Positions 1 to 8,676 of a DNA stretch of 64,000 nt are shown piece by piece. The DNA comes from Palsa-506 sp963707065. GTDB taxonomy: Bacteria > Actinomycetota > Actinomycetes > Streptosporangiales > Streptosporangiaceae. The stretch's first letter is position 1. Every line of letters starts with the position of its first letter. A program made the translations under genes and the position numbers. The stretch covers positions 62,001 to 126,000 of the forward strand of contig CAVPPJ010000058.1 in the NCBI GenBank assembly GCA_963707065.1. The letters run 5' to 3'. The notes under the pieces are model-generated. The model was given only the letters and a program-made list of their open reading frames with translations, searched no databases and had not been told where the DNA came from.

Positions 1-1274
1 GCATGGGTGCCGGCCGCGGCGGAAAGGCGCCAGGAGGTGAGGGTGCTCCCGCTGGGCGCCAGCGCGCCGATCTGCCGGCCGGGGCCGAGCACGAGGGTGA
101 CGGCCCGGCGGGGCGGCGCGGGCAGGTGCTGCCAGTTCCCGCCGTCGGCGACTGTCTCGGCCTGGCCGGTGCTCAGGATAACCCCGGCCGCGCTGACAGT
201 GCGGGGGCGGGCGACGGATCCGGCGAGGGGGAGAAACGAGCCCGCGCCGCTGCCGCTAGCAGTGGACAGTACCCGCGCGCTGCCCAGCTGCAGCGCCTCC
301 GACAGCGTCCAGCGGCCGCTGCCGCTGGCCCAGCCGGCGGTGAGGCTCGGCGCGCCGCCCGGCGCGGTCGCGGTCAGCAGCGCGAGCGTGCGGTTCCCGG
401 CTGTGGTGAGCCGCAGCACGCCGATCCGACGCTGGGCCAGCGCGGCGGGCATGGCGGGCCCGGCCAGCTGCCAGCTGCCCCCGGCGTAAGCGAAGATCCC
501 CGCGACGCCGGGCGCTGCGCACTGGCCGGCCAGCAGCGGTCGCCCCGACAGGCTGAATGCGGCCGCCGTGAGGCTCCTGAGCCCGCATGAACGCCCGGCC
601 GGGGTAGCGGCCAGGGACGCGAGGCTGGCCAGCCGCGTCCAGCCGGTTCCCCCCGGCGCCGATATCTCCGCCACGCCGCGGTTCGTCAGCGCGATGAGCC
701 TGCCGCCGGGGCCCGCCGCCAGCGCCGACGGGACGGCGGCCAGGCCGGCCTGCAGCAGGGCGGGCGCCCAGTGCGCGCCGCCGTCCCGGGTAACGGCCAG
801 CGGCGAGAACGTCAGGTCCTGGCTGGGGTTGAAGCCCGCCGCCAGCGCGCCGCCGCCCAGCGAGGCACCGACCAGCCCGCCGTTGTCGGCGACGCCCGGC
901 GGGGTGGCCAGTGACCACTTCGCCGCGCCGGCAGGCCGGCTGATCAGCTGCCAGAAATTCTCGTGCGCGGCGGCGGATCCGCCCATGTCGACGACGGCCC
1001 AGCTGGCCCCACCGGGCACTGTCAGCGAGGTGACGAGCGGTAGCCGGATCGCGGGGGCGCTGGCCCGCGCGGGAGTCGCCACGGCGGTGCTACCGCAGCC
1101 GGCCGCGAGCACGGCCGCGAGCACGGCCGTGAGCGCAGCGGCGAGCAGGGCCGCGCGGGGAGACCTGGCCTGCGCTGCGCCAGCCGCCGCTCCGGCGGCG
1201 GGGCCTGTGCTGGCCGTGGCGATGCCCGCGGCCGCAGCGCCGCCGCCAGCGGCCGCCCGGCACGCGCCGGTCAT
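1..1274 (-). CDS. Secreted lipoprotein of unknown function, partial at left edge
   Basis: The frame is open from an ATG at 1274 to the window edge (424 complete codons); the C-terminus is outside. The ATG overlaps the stop of the SCO-fusion gene as ATGA, so the two are translationally coupled. After a long Ala/Gly-rich N-terminus there is a hydrophobic stretch ending in a lipobox, L-A-A-G-C, with the lipidated Cys at about residue 60. The mature part repeats short blocks with Trp and Gly-Gly (for example TRDGGAHW, DGGNWQHL) that resemble sialidase/BNR-type beta-propeller repeats, but I cannot name a family. Context suggests a role outside the membrane linked to oxidase assembly or redox; that is inference. 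The true start may be an internal codon nearer the signal peptide. Confidence 0.7.
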   Translation of the reverse strand, partial: MTGACRAAAGGGAAAAGIATASTGPAAGAAAGAAQARSPRAALLAAALTAVLAAVLAAGCGSTAVATPARASAPAIRLPLVTSLTVPGGASWAVVDMGGSAAAHENFWQLISRPAGAAKWSLATPPGVADNGGLVGASLGGGALAAGFNPSQDLTFSPLAVTRDGGAHWAPALLQAGLAAVPSALAAGPGGRLIALTNRGVAEISAPGGTGWTRLASLASLAATPAGRSCGLRSLTAAAFSLSGRPLLAGQCAAPGVAGIFAYAGGSWQLAGPAMPAALAQRRIGVLRLTTAGNRTLALLTATAPGGAPSLTAGWASGSGRWTLSEALQLGSARVLSTASGSGAGSFLPLAGSVARPRTVSAAGVILSTGQAETVADGGNWQHLPAPPRRAVTLVLGPGRQIGALAPSGSTLTSWRLSAAAGTH

Positions 1275-3298
1275 GATGGCCTCATCGCCTTGATGGCCGC
1301 GGCGGACAGTTCGGCGGCGAAGGAGGACTTCGATACCGCGGTGCCCGGCCCGGGGTCGAAGTTCAGCTCGGTGCGGGTACGGCCGGCCGCATCGATGACG
1401 TAGGCCACGTCGCTGTGCAGGACCATCCCGCCGGCCGGGGTGATCTCCGCGGAGAAGAAATAGTCGTGCCACACCCGCCTGAGCTCGGGCAGCGCCCCGC
1501 TCAGGAATTTCCAGTTCGGCACGCGGGAAAGACCTTCCTGCCGGTCGAAGGCCTGGGCGTACACCGGCGTGTGGTAGACGGGGTTCGCCGCAATCGCGAC
1601 CAGTTCGACGTTGCGCCGGTTCGCTCCGAGCATCTGATCGGCGGCCCGGAACTCCTGGGCGATCAGCGGGCAGTCCGTGGTGCACACCGGATCAAGGAAG
1701 GTCAGCAGCACCACCTTCCCGTGCAGGCTGGCCAGTGACACTGGCGTGCCATCCTGATCGGTCAGCCGGAATCCGGGTGCCGGGAAGTTCAGCACCCCCG
1801 CCGAGCCGTCGATGGCCTGGGCGATGACCGGGTCGGCAGTCCGGTTCGCGGCGGCGGCCGCCAGCGGGAACGCGCCGAGCACGGTCAGGCCCACCGCCCA
1901 CGCGGCGGCCACCGTCCTGGCGTCGGCCGAGCCGAACGCGGCGGCGAGCCGCCGCGGGGAGAGCCGTTTCCGCCAGCCCGGCGGCGGTGCGGCCCGGTCC
2001 GCATCGCCGGACGCCGCCGCCGCCGACGACGCTGGTGCCGGTGCCGGCACCGCCTGGGCTGCCGTTACCTGCGCAGCTGCCGCTACCTGCGCAGCTGCTG
2101 CCGCCTGCGGCGCTGCCGCCTGCGGCGCGACGACGGCCGTGTCCGTCGCGGCCACCCGGGCGGGAACCGGCGCGAGCGCGAGGTACCCGGCGACGAGGAT
2201 CAGCCCGATCGGGAGCATGCTGTTCGGGTCGGTACCGAGCCCGCCGAAGATCCCCAGGTCCTCGATCAGCACCCAGTCAGCCAGGCACAGCAGGACGGCC
2301 ACGATGACGGTGACCCGGATGAGCCGCAGGCCGGCGCCCGGCGCTGCCGGGCTGCCCCGCCGCGCGGCGCGGGTCATCAGGGCAACGCCGGTCAGCAGCG
2401 CCGCGCCGATCAGCGCCAGCGCGATGACGGCGAACAGGTTGACCGTGAACCCGTGCGCGGCGGTGACGGATGCGAACCCGCGCACCAGGCGGGCCAGGAA
2501 GTGCGGCTGCGGTGTCTGCGCCATCGACTGGACCATGCCGGTCAGCGTCCCCGGCCCGCCATGCAGGCGGCCCTGCCAGAAGCCGCGGCCGGGCCAGGCC
2601 TGCAGGACCGCCATCCCGGCGAAGAAGAGCCCGAGTACCGACAGCACCGCGCGGCCCAGCCACGGTGCTCGCCAGTAGCGCTCGGGCAGCGCGATCATGC
2701 CGCCGGCCACGCAGTAGAACGCAGCGGCTCCCGGCGCGCCGAAGAGCCAGGTCAGCCCGGGAGCGAAGATCCCGCCGAACGCCTCCCCGAAGACCCAGAC
2801 GGTCAGCCCCCAGCCCAGGCCGGCCAGGCCGGCCAGCCGTGACCACCGGCCGCGCCGGGCCGCGAGCATCCAGCAGCCGATGCCCACCTGAATCCAGACC
2901 GCCGCCGCGGCGGCCTGCACCGGGTGGTAGGACCACGACGTTCCGCCCCAACTGACCAGGTGCTGCACCCAGGCCGGCGAGCTGGCCGCACCCGGCTGGA
3001 TGACCCGCGATGGCAGGCCGACGACCATCGCCGGCTGGGCCTGCAGGAGGCCGTCGAAGAGCCAGAGGAGGCCAAATCCGACTCGCAGCAGCATCCGCCA
3101 CCCCGGCTCGGGCTCCTGGCCGCCCGCGCAACCCGTGCTACCCGCGCCCGCCGGCCGCCACTCGCGGACACTGAGCCAGGCGAGCGCCAGCACCCCGAAG
3201 ATCAGCAGTGCGACCATTCCCTGACGGAGCAGGGCCGACCGGAATGCGGCAGCCAGCAGCGGATTGTCCAGATCCAGTCCGGACCTCATCCCAGGCAT
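1271..3298 (-). CDS. Polytopic membrane protein fused to a C-terminal SCO1/SenC copper-chaperone domain
   Basis: 675 residues. Residues ~25-390 contain about eight or nine hydrophobic segments, with a DoxX-like flavour (GLLWLFDGLLQ, then GGMIALPERYW). An Ala/Pro-rich linker (~395-440) and one more hydrophobic helix (~468-488) lead to a thioredoxin-fold SCO domain (~500-675). The SCO copper ligands are visible: C539 and C543 in CTTDCP and H628 in VLHSD. SCO proteins deliver copper to the CuA centre of cytochrome c oxidase subunit II, and a coxB lies in the divergent cluster. Ordinary SCO proteins are about 200 residues with one membrane anchor, so this fusion is unusual. Start ATG is 34 bp after the preceding stop. 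Confidence 0.85.
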   Translation of the reverse strand: MPGMRSGLDLDNPLLAAAFRSALLRQGMVALLIFGVLALAWLSVREWRPAGAGSTGCAGGQEPEPGWRMLLRVGFGLLWLFDGLLQAQPAMVVGLPSRVIQPGAASSPAWVQHLVSWGGTSWSYHPVQAAAAAVWIQVGIGCWMLAARRGRWSRLAGLAGLGWGLTVWVFGEAFGGIFAPGLTWLFGAPGAAAFYCVAGGMIALPERYWRAPWLGRAVLSVLGLFFAGMAVLQAWPGRGFWQGRLHGGPGTLTGMVQSMAQTPQPHFLARLVRGFASVTAAHGFTVNLFAVIALALIGAALLTGVALMTRAARRGSPAAPGAGLRLIRVTVIVAVLLCLADWVLIEDLGIFGGLGTDPNSMLPIGLILVAGYLALAPVPARVAATDTAVVAPQAAAPQAAAAAQVAAAAQVTAAQAVPAPAPASSAAAASGDADRAAPPPGWRKRLSPRRLAAAFGSADARTVAAAWAVGLTVLGAFPLAAAAANRTADPVIAQAIDGSAGVLNFPAPGFRLTDQDGTPVSLASLHGKVVLLTFLDPVCTTDCPLIAQEFRAADQMLGANRRNVELVAIAANPVYHTPVYAQAFDRQEGLSRVPNWKFLSGALPELRRVWHDYFFSAEITPAGGMVLHSDVAYVIDAAGRTRTELNFDPGPGTAVSKSSFAAELSAAAIKAMRPS

Positions 3299-3331
3299 CG
3301 CGGTCGGTAACTCCTCTGGTGCGGCCGGCCG

Positions 3332-3964
3332 TCAGCCGGGCAGCGTGGGCGGTACCGCGTGGGCAGATAGCGCGGTGCTGGCTGTTTCGATGACCGAGTC
3401 CACGGCTGCGCGCTGAGCGTCGAGTTCCGCTCGCGCCTGGCGGAGCGCGGCCGACGCGCTGGCCCTGGCCTGCGGACTGCGGGCGGTGAGTACGTCCGCC
3501 ACGTCGGTCTGCACGCGCTGCGCATCGGGAGTGGCCCAGGTCACGAGCCCGTTAACGACTCGCGCTAGCCGGAATCTGGCCAGGGACTCTGTTACCTGGA
3601 ACTGGGCCAGGTCGTCGAGCAACTCATTGTTGGCCGGCGAGCAGTTGGCCGCGCCGACCTGGGCGATGCTGATCGCGGTCGCGGTGTCATGACTTGCGCC
3701 TGACTGGATCGCGTGCAGGGCGGTCAGCGACTCGCCGACCCCGCCGGCGCAGGACTCGATATCGGAGTTCATATTGCTCAGGAAGCCGCGCAGGTCGGCG
3801 GCCCGCTGGGCGGCGGAGGGCCGGTGCGCGAGCCCGATCAGGGCCGCGACCACGAGCAGCGCCAGCCCGACGAGGAAGATCGAACGCGGGGTGCGGCGGG
3901 CCGGCCATCGCGTGCGCCGGATCGGAACGTAGGGCGGATCTGCCCGGGGCGGCGAGTCGACCAT
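3332..3964 (-). CDS. Membrane-anchored protein of unknown function
   Basis: About 210 residues from the ATG at 3964, which begins 1 nt after the TlpA-like gene stop; an in-frame start at 3988 would overlap that gene. A Pro/Arg-rich cytoplasmic N-terminus is followed by one transmembrane helix (~29-46: IFLVGLALLVVAALIGL). The rest is predicted extracytoplasmic, mostly helical, with two Cys (ESCAGG and ANCSPA) that could form a disulfide, and a long Ala/Arg/Gln helix near the C-terminus. No family recognised. Its place between TlpA-like and SCO-fusion genes suggests a job in envelope redox or oxidase biogenesis (inference). Confidence 0.75.
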   Translation of the reverse strand: MVDSPPRADPPYVPIRRTRWPARRTPRSIFLVGLALLVVAALIGLAHRPSAAQRAADLRGFLSNMNSDIESCAGGVGESLTALHAIQSGASHDTATAISIAQVGAANCSPANNELLDDLAQFQVTESLARFRLARVVNGLVTWATPDAQRVQTDVADVLTARSPQARASASAALRQARAELDAQRAAVDSVIETASTALSAHAVPPTLPG

Positions 3965-3965
3965 G

Positions 3966-4556
3966 TCAGCCGGAGTCCTTGGTAGCACCAGGTGCGGCGG
4001 ATGACGCCGCGCGCCAGCCCTTGTTCATCAGGATTACCCCTTCGCTGAGTTCCTTCATCGTCACTGGCCCGAAGATCCGCTTGACGATGCGATGCCGCGC
4101 GTTGAGGAAGAACGTCTGGGGCAGCGCCAGCACCCCGTAGGAAGTCGTCGTCGCGGCCGGCAGCGGATCGACCCCGACCGGGTAGCGAACACCCGCCGAG
4201 TGCACGAACCGCAGGGCCGGCCCGGTCTCGTCGTTGGAATCCACGCCGATGATCGCGGTCCGCCCCCCGGATTCGCGGTAAAACCTGGCCAGCGTCGGAG
4301 TCTCGAGCTTGCACGGTGGGCACCACGAGGCAAAGAAGTTCACGATGACCGGCCGGCCGGCGTAGGCGGCCAGTGCGACCTTCCGGCCGGGATGACCGAG
4401 TTCCCTCAGCGCGAAGTTCCTGGCCGCGGGGAGGGCACGCGGCGCGGCGCCGGCGCCGTTTCCGGCCAGCGAGACTACGGCGATCGCGGCGACGAGCAGC
4501 GCGGCGCCGGCGCAGGAAAACTTGACGATGCGGCTCATCGCGAGCAGCCGCCGCAC
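3966..4556 (-). CDS. TlpA/ResA-like membrane-anchored thiol-disulfide oxidoreductase
   Basis: 196 residues with an N-terminal signal anchor (~12-32) and a thioredoxin fold carrying the active site W-C-P-P-C (C79, C82). The cis-Pro region is ALPQTFF. Proteins of this type reduce disulfides outside the membrane, including apocytochrome c and the copper-site cysteines of SCO and CoxB. The GTG at 4556 is used here; an ATG at 4538 (MSRIVKF) is an alternative start that leaves the anchor complete. It lies between the histidine kinase (37-bp gap) and the unknown anchored protein in one minus-strand operon. Confidence 0.88.
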   Translation of the reverse strand: MRRLLAMSRIVKFSCAGAALLVAAIAVVSLAGNGAGAAPRALPAARNFALRELGHPGRKVALAAYAGRPVIVNFFASWCPPCKLETPTLARFYRESGGRTAIIGVDSNDETGPALRFVHSAGVRYPVGVDPLPAATTTSYGVLALPQTFFLNARHRIVKRIFGPVTMKELSEGVILMNKGWRAASSAAPGATKDSG

Positions 4557-4593
4557 CGGAGTCCGTGCCGCGGCACGGTCGGAGCCTGCTCGT

Positions 4594-5838
4594 TCACTGT
4601 CGCGTCCAGTCTCGCCGCCGCTGGCCGGCCTGCGCGGGAGCGGAAACCGGGGCCGGCCAGCCGCCCGCCCCCGTCATCACGGCGGCGGGGGCTGCTGCCG
4701 GGCGTTCGCCCGCGGCCGTCATCGCGGGGAGCATGACGTCGAACCTACTCCCCGCGCCCGGGGTGCTGTGCACCCGGACCTCGCCGCGGTGCCCGCGCAC
4801 GATCGAGCGGACGAGAGCCAGCCCGAGCCCGGTGCCGGTCGCCCTGCTGCCGGATCCGGTCCTGAACCGGTCGAAGATGTGCGCGACGTCGCCGCTCGGG
4901 ATGCCTGTCCCGCCGTCCTCGATGACGATGTGGGCGAACGCCTGGTGATCACCGTGGCTGGCCGACAGCCTGATGAGATCCCGGGGGCCGGTGTGCTGCA
5001 CGGCGTTCTCCAGCAGCGCGTCCAGGGCAAGCCCCAGGCGCTCCCGGTCGGCCCGTACCGTGGCGGCGCTTGGCTGCCCCAGCTGCCAGTCCCGCTGTGC
5101 CGTCGGCTGCCAGCGCAGTAGTGCCTCCCCGATGAACGGATCGAGGTCAACCGGCTCGGGCCGGAGGAAGTCCGGGTTCTCCGAGGCGGCGATGATCAGC
5201 AGCCGCTCGCCGAGGCTCCTGAGCCGGGTTAGCTCGCCGACGACCACGCGAATGTCACGTTTCTCCTGGCCGGCCAGTTCACCCGCCAGCAACTCGGCAT
5301 GCCCGAGCGCGATCGTGATGGGGGTCCTGAGCTGATGCGAGGCGTCCTGCAGGAATCTGCGCTGCGTCGCGAGCAGCCGGGCATTCTCATCGCTGACCCT
5401 GGCGCGATCGGTGTCGGCGGCGAGCCGGCGGTGCGCGTGCCACACCATCGCCGAGAACATGGCCGCCATCAGCGGGACCTCGCTCAGCTGGCCGGCCGGC
5501 TCGGTGTGCTGCCAGACGTCGAGCCCGATGGCGGCGAAGGTGGTCACGCTCACCGCGGCGAGTACCCACAAGGCCTGCGTGGCAGGCCAGATCCGGAAGC
5601 CGTAGAGCAAGATGACGCTGATCCAGATCAGATGGAACGGAATGGTCTCCCATCGCTGGAAGGTCACTATGGCGACCAGGTTCACCAGCAAGAATCCGGC
5701 CCAGGTGAGGTCGGGCCAGGCCGGGCTGCTGCGGCCATCCGTGGCCGGGCCGCAGCTCATGGCCCATCCCGGTCGCCCGGTCCTCCTGGCCCGGCTGCCA
5801 GCCCGCGTCCCGCGGCGCAGCCGGGGGAGGGCGAGCAC
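4594..5838 (-). CDS. Membrane sensor histidine kinase (HisKA type)
   Basis: About 414 residues from GTG 5838, which follows the repaired response-regulator stop by 1 nt; the frame is open further upstream but that part is the shadow of the regulator. Three or four transmembrane segments at the N-terminus, with no large extracytoplasmic sensor domain, lead to a HisKA domain with the phospho-accepting His in ASHQLRTPI. The ATPase domain shows N box LLENAVQHT, G1 EDGGTGIP and G2 GTGLGLAL. The partner is the OmpR-type regulator just upstream. Being first in an operon with TlpA-like and SCO-fusion genes, and facing the cox cluster, it may sense redox state, oxygen or copper (inference). Confidence 0.88.
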   Translation of the reverse strand: MLALPRLRRGTRAGSRARRTGRPGWAMSCGPATDGRSSPAWPDLTWAGFLLVNLVAIVTFQRWETIPFHLIWISVILLYGFRIWPATQALWVLAAVSVTTFAAIGLDVWQHTEPAGQLSEVPLMAAMFSAMVWHAHRRLAADTDRARVSDENARLLATQRRFLQDASHQLRTPITIALGHAELLAGELAGQEKRDIRVVVGELTRLRSLGERLLIIAASENPDFLRPEPVDLDPFIGEALLRWQPTAQRDWQLGQPSAATVRADRERLGLALDALLENAVQHTGPRDLIRLSASHGDHQAFAHIVIEDGGTGIPSGDVAHIFDRFRTGSGSRATGTGLGLALVRSIVRGHRGEVRVHSTPGAGSRFDVMLPAMTAAGERPAAAPAAVMTGAGGWPAPVSAPAQAGQRRRDWTRQ

Positions 5839-5839
5839 G

Positions 5840-6538
5840 TCAGGAAGCGGCCAGCTGATAGCCCTCACCACGCACCGTCTTTGATCAGTTCGAAACCGAG
5901 CTTCGAGCGGAGCCGCCGCACGCATACGTCGACGACGTTCGAGCCGGGGTCGAATTCGAAACCCCACACCGAGGCCAGCAGCTGGCCCTTGGGCACGGAC
6001 CGGCCCGGATGCTCCATCAGTTCCCTGAGCAGCAGGAACTCCAGGCGCGTCAGGAGCACCGGGCCCGCGCCGATGTTAGCCTGCAGCCGCCCCACGTCCA
6101 GGACGAGCCCGCCCGCCCGGATCATCTCGCCGCCTGATGGCCGTCGCCGCGCAGCCGCGCACGGACTCGTGCCAGCAGTTCGGCCAGCGAGAACGGCTTC
6201 GTCAGGTAGTCCTGCGCGCCCAGTTCGAGGCAGGCCACCTTGGTCGCGACGTCTTCCAGGCAGGACAGCACGAGAATGGCCTGTTCAGGATGCCGCCGCA
6301 GGATCTCGGTCAGCACCGCCCGCCCGTCCATGTCCGGCATGATCAGGTCCAGGATGACCAGGCCGTAGCCGCCGCTTCCGGCGACCTGCTCAAGCGCGCT
6401 GGTGCCGTCGCTGGCGAAATCGATTGCATAGCCGGCCGCGTAAAGCGCGCGGCTCACGAAGTCGCGGATTCTCGGCTCGTCGTCAACGAGCAGGATGCGT
6501 GATCCGGCTGAGCGATAGGCTGGCTGGTCGTTGATCAT
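5840..6538 (-). CDS. OmpR/PhoB-family response regulator, reading frame interrupted twice
   Basis: Receiver domain (6122-6538) with DDE acidic pocket, phospho-acceptor Asp in VILDLIMPDMDG and Lys in LTKPF, followed in another frame by a winged-helix domain (LTRLEFLLLRELMEH ... VDVCVRRLRSKLG). The receiver frame stops at 6122 where the DNA-binding frame opens with ATGA; one missing base there would fuse them into an ordinary regulator. A second break lies in a TTT run at 5880-5882: removing one T restores the family C-terminus KTVRGEGYQL and a stop at 5840, 1 nt before the kinase start. Start ATG 6538 (MINDQ) chosen for receiver length; 6559 is an alternative. Confidence 0.78.
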
Positions 6539-6714
6539 CGCGGGCACTTCATTTCTCATTGGCCACGTCAGCGGGGTGTGGCAACCGAATCCGCCGCTCG
6601 GCGCGCAATAAGCGCTCAGCAGAGGATCTACTCCATCAGGCCGCCCCAGGTCAAGCGCGATGGCCCGGTGCAAGCCATTGCATTGCGCGAACCGGGCATC
6701 TTGACGGCACGTCA

Positions 6715-6845
6715 GCTCAGATTTATCACTTGTTATAACGAATTGGATACTTTGAGCAACGCCGGCGCCCGGGGACTGGCCGGGCAGTTACCGCCGATGA
6801 CGGCCTGACGGATGACGCGGCCTGACATGACAATTTCGTCATTCA
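6715..6845. promoter_or_regulatory. AT-rich divergent promoter region between the regulator operon and the cox cluster
   Basis: The 436 bp between the response-regulator start (6538) and the cupredoxin start (6975) hold no supported gene. They include the only AT-rich patch nearby (about 6720-6757) with a perfect 8-bp palindrome GTTATAAC at 6732-6739, and further on ATGAC-6nt-GTCAT at 6827-6842. Either could be a promoter element or a regulator site; neither matches a consensus I can name with confidence. Confidence 0.35.
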
Positions 6846-6974
6846 CGGCTCAGGTCATTGCCGGCCCCGGGCCGTGATCGCAAGATCGGACACGTCTAAA
6901 GCCTTGCCGGTCAGGGCCGCGCGCCGCGCGGCCCGCTGATGGTGCTCGCCTGCGAAGAAGCGAGGTGGTGGCTG

Positions 6975-7665
6975 GTGTCCTTGCCGGCCCGGGTCGCGAC
7001 CCTGATGGTGGCGTTCCTCGCCGTGGTCGGGGGCGCGGTGTTCATCGTCATCCACTACCTGCTCGCCGGCCCGCCGGTGGAGGACTTCACCGCCGGCGTG
7101 ACGCCCGAACACGGGCGCGCAGGTCAACATCGTGATGCAGGAGGACCCGCAGAACACCGTCAGCACCAAGCCGGACTGGGTCTCCTACTTCATCAAGAGC
7201 CCGAAGACCGGCGCCTGGGTGCACACCACCCTGTTCAAGGTGCCGGCCGGTACCAGGGTGAACATGACGATCCTCGGGTACGACGGCTGCACGCCGCTGC
7301 GCAATCCGCTTCTGGAGCAAGGTCACCGGCACCATCGGCGGCATCGAGTCACGTCGAACGGGCAAGCCGACCACGCAGCATCAACTCGTGGTCGGGCTGC
7401 AACGTCGGGCACACGTTCTCGATCCCCGGCATCAACCTGAACGTGCCGATGGCGTCGCCGGCGCTGACCGCGACCCTGTGCGGCACGTCGCCGTGCACGT
7501 CGGGCCCGCACAGCGTAGTGACGTTCAGCTTCCTGACGCCGCGCACTGCGGGCAGCTTACTTCTGGCAGTGCCGGGTTCCCTGCGGCGGCGGCTTCCTCG
7601 ACGGATTTGGCGGTCCCATGCAGACGATCGGGTTCATGACCGGCAACATGCAGGTGGTGGCCTGA
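6975..7665 (+). CDS. Cupredoxin-domain protein of the cox cluster, frameshifted
   Basis: GTG 6975 is preceded by GAGGTGG. One transmembrane helix (ATLMVAFLAVVGGAVFIVI) is followed by an extracytoplasmic domain read piecewise in all three frames: QVNIVMQEDPQNTV..., WVSYFIKSP..., TILGYDGCTPLRNP, then NSWSGCNVGHTFSIPGINLNVPM and YFWQCRVPCGGGF...MQTIGFMTG. The His, the WQC-x3-C motif and downstream Met look like a cupredoxin copper site, but it lacks the C-x3-C-x3-H-x2-M of CuA, which the next gene has. At least four single-base indels (near 7107, 7116, 7315-7350, 7553) break the frame. The stop at 7663-7665 overlaps the coxB ATG (TGATG). Confidence 0.72.
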
Positions 7666-8620
7666 TGGCCGCGCCGAGCTCCGGCCGGCGCCGGATGCCG
7701 CCGGACTCCGGCCGGGCCAAACCATGGCCTGCGGATCTTCCTGATCTGGCTGCCGCTGGCCCTGGTCGCCGACCTGCTCATCTGGTTCGTCTGGGCCCGC
7801 ACCTGCCGCCGGGCGCGATGTCATCCGCCGCCTCGGCCAGCAGTTCGCCATCAGGGTGATGGCCGTGATGGCCGCGCCGGTCATGCTGTTCGTGCTCGTC
7901 TATTTCGGCTACGCGCTGATCGTCTGGCGGCAGCGGGAGGCGACGAGGAAGACGGGCCCGCCGATCCACGGAAACACGCCGGATCCAGGCCAGCTGGATC
8001 ACCGTCACCACCGGTGATCGTGCTGTCCCTGTTCGTCTTCGGCACCTGTCGAGCTGGTCCACGTCGAACGGCGCGGGCGCCGGCGCAGGGCCCGAGCCCG
8101 ATCTGGAAGCCGGGCGGCGACGCCGCTGCAGGTGCAGGTCATCGGCCAGCAGTGGCGGTTCACCTACCGCTACCCGCAGTTCGGCGGGTTCGAGACCACG
8201 CACGCTGGTCCTGCCGCCGACCAGTGGGTGCAGTTCAACGTGACCTCGCTGGACGTGATCCACAGCTTCTGGGCCTACCAGCTCGGGGTGAAGGCCGACG
8301 CCAACCCGGGCGTGAACAACATCGCCTTCACCAAGCCCAATCACCTCGGCCAGGTTCACGGTGCGCTGCGCGGAGCTGTGCGGCCTCTGGCACGGCGCGA
8401 TGTTCGACTACGGCCGGGTCGTGTCGGTCGCGCGCGTTCCGGACCTGGGCCGCGCACGACGCGAGGTCCAGCTTGCCGACGTAACCGCGATCCTGCCGCC
8501 GTACGCGACGACCTACGACCCGACGGTGGTCCCGCAGATCAACAAGGCCATGGCCAAGGCGGGCATCGCCGGCGGCGAACGGCTACTACTACCCGCCGCA
8601 ACGACCCGGTGCAGCCATGA
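7665..8620 (+). CDS. ctaC: Cytochrome c oxidase subunit II, frameshifted
   Basis: Starts at ATG 7665 and ends with TGA 8618-8620. Two membrane helices (LRIFLIWLPLALVADLLIW and MAVMAAPVMLFVLVYFGYAL) precede the cupredoxin domain VIGQQWRFTYRYPQF ... DVIHSFWAYQLGVK. The CuA ligands are intact at 8367-8402: C-A-E-L-C-G-L-W-H-G-A-M. These are spread over three frames by many single-base indels, for example an extra G at 8353-8354 (CAGGTTC where CAGTTC keeps LGQFTVRCAELC), others near 7720, 7980, 8020, 8050, 8065 and 8125. The substitution pattern is that of a normal gene; only the frame is broken. Subunit II accepts electrons from cytochrome c or a cupredoxin and passes them to subunit I. Confidence 0.85.
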
Positions 8621-8676
8621 CCGGTCCAGGCCACGCAGCGCACGCCCTGCAGCCGCTTCGATGAAGAGGTGACCGG

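Noticed and set aside
568..1293. 241-codon plus-strand frame at the left edge
   Set aside because: The opposite strand carries a signal peptide with lipobox and coupled start codon, so that strand is coding.
5840..6538. A naturally split response regulator (receiver and DNA-binding protein joined by ATGA)
   Set aside because: A second indel at 5880-5882 in the same gene and the neighbouring indel run make a sequence error at 6122-6127 likelier. Not fully excluded.
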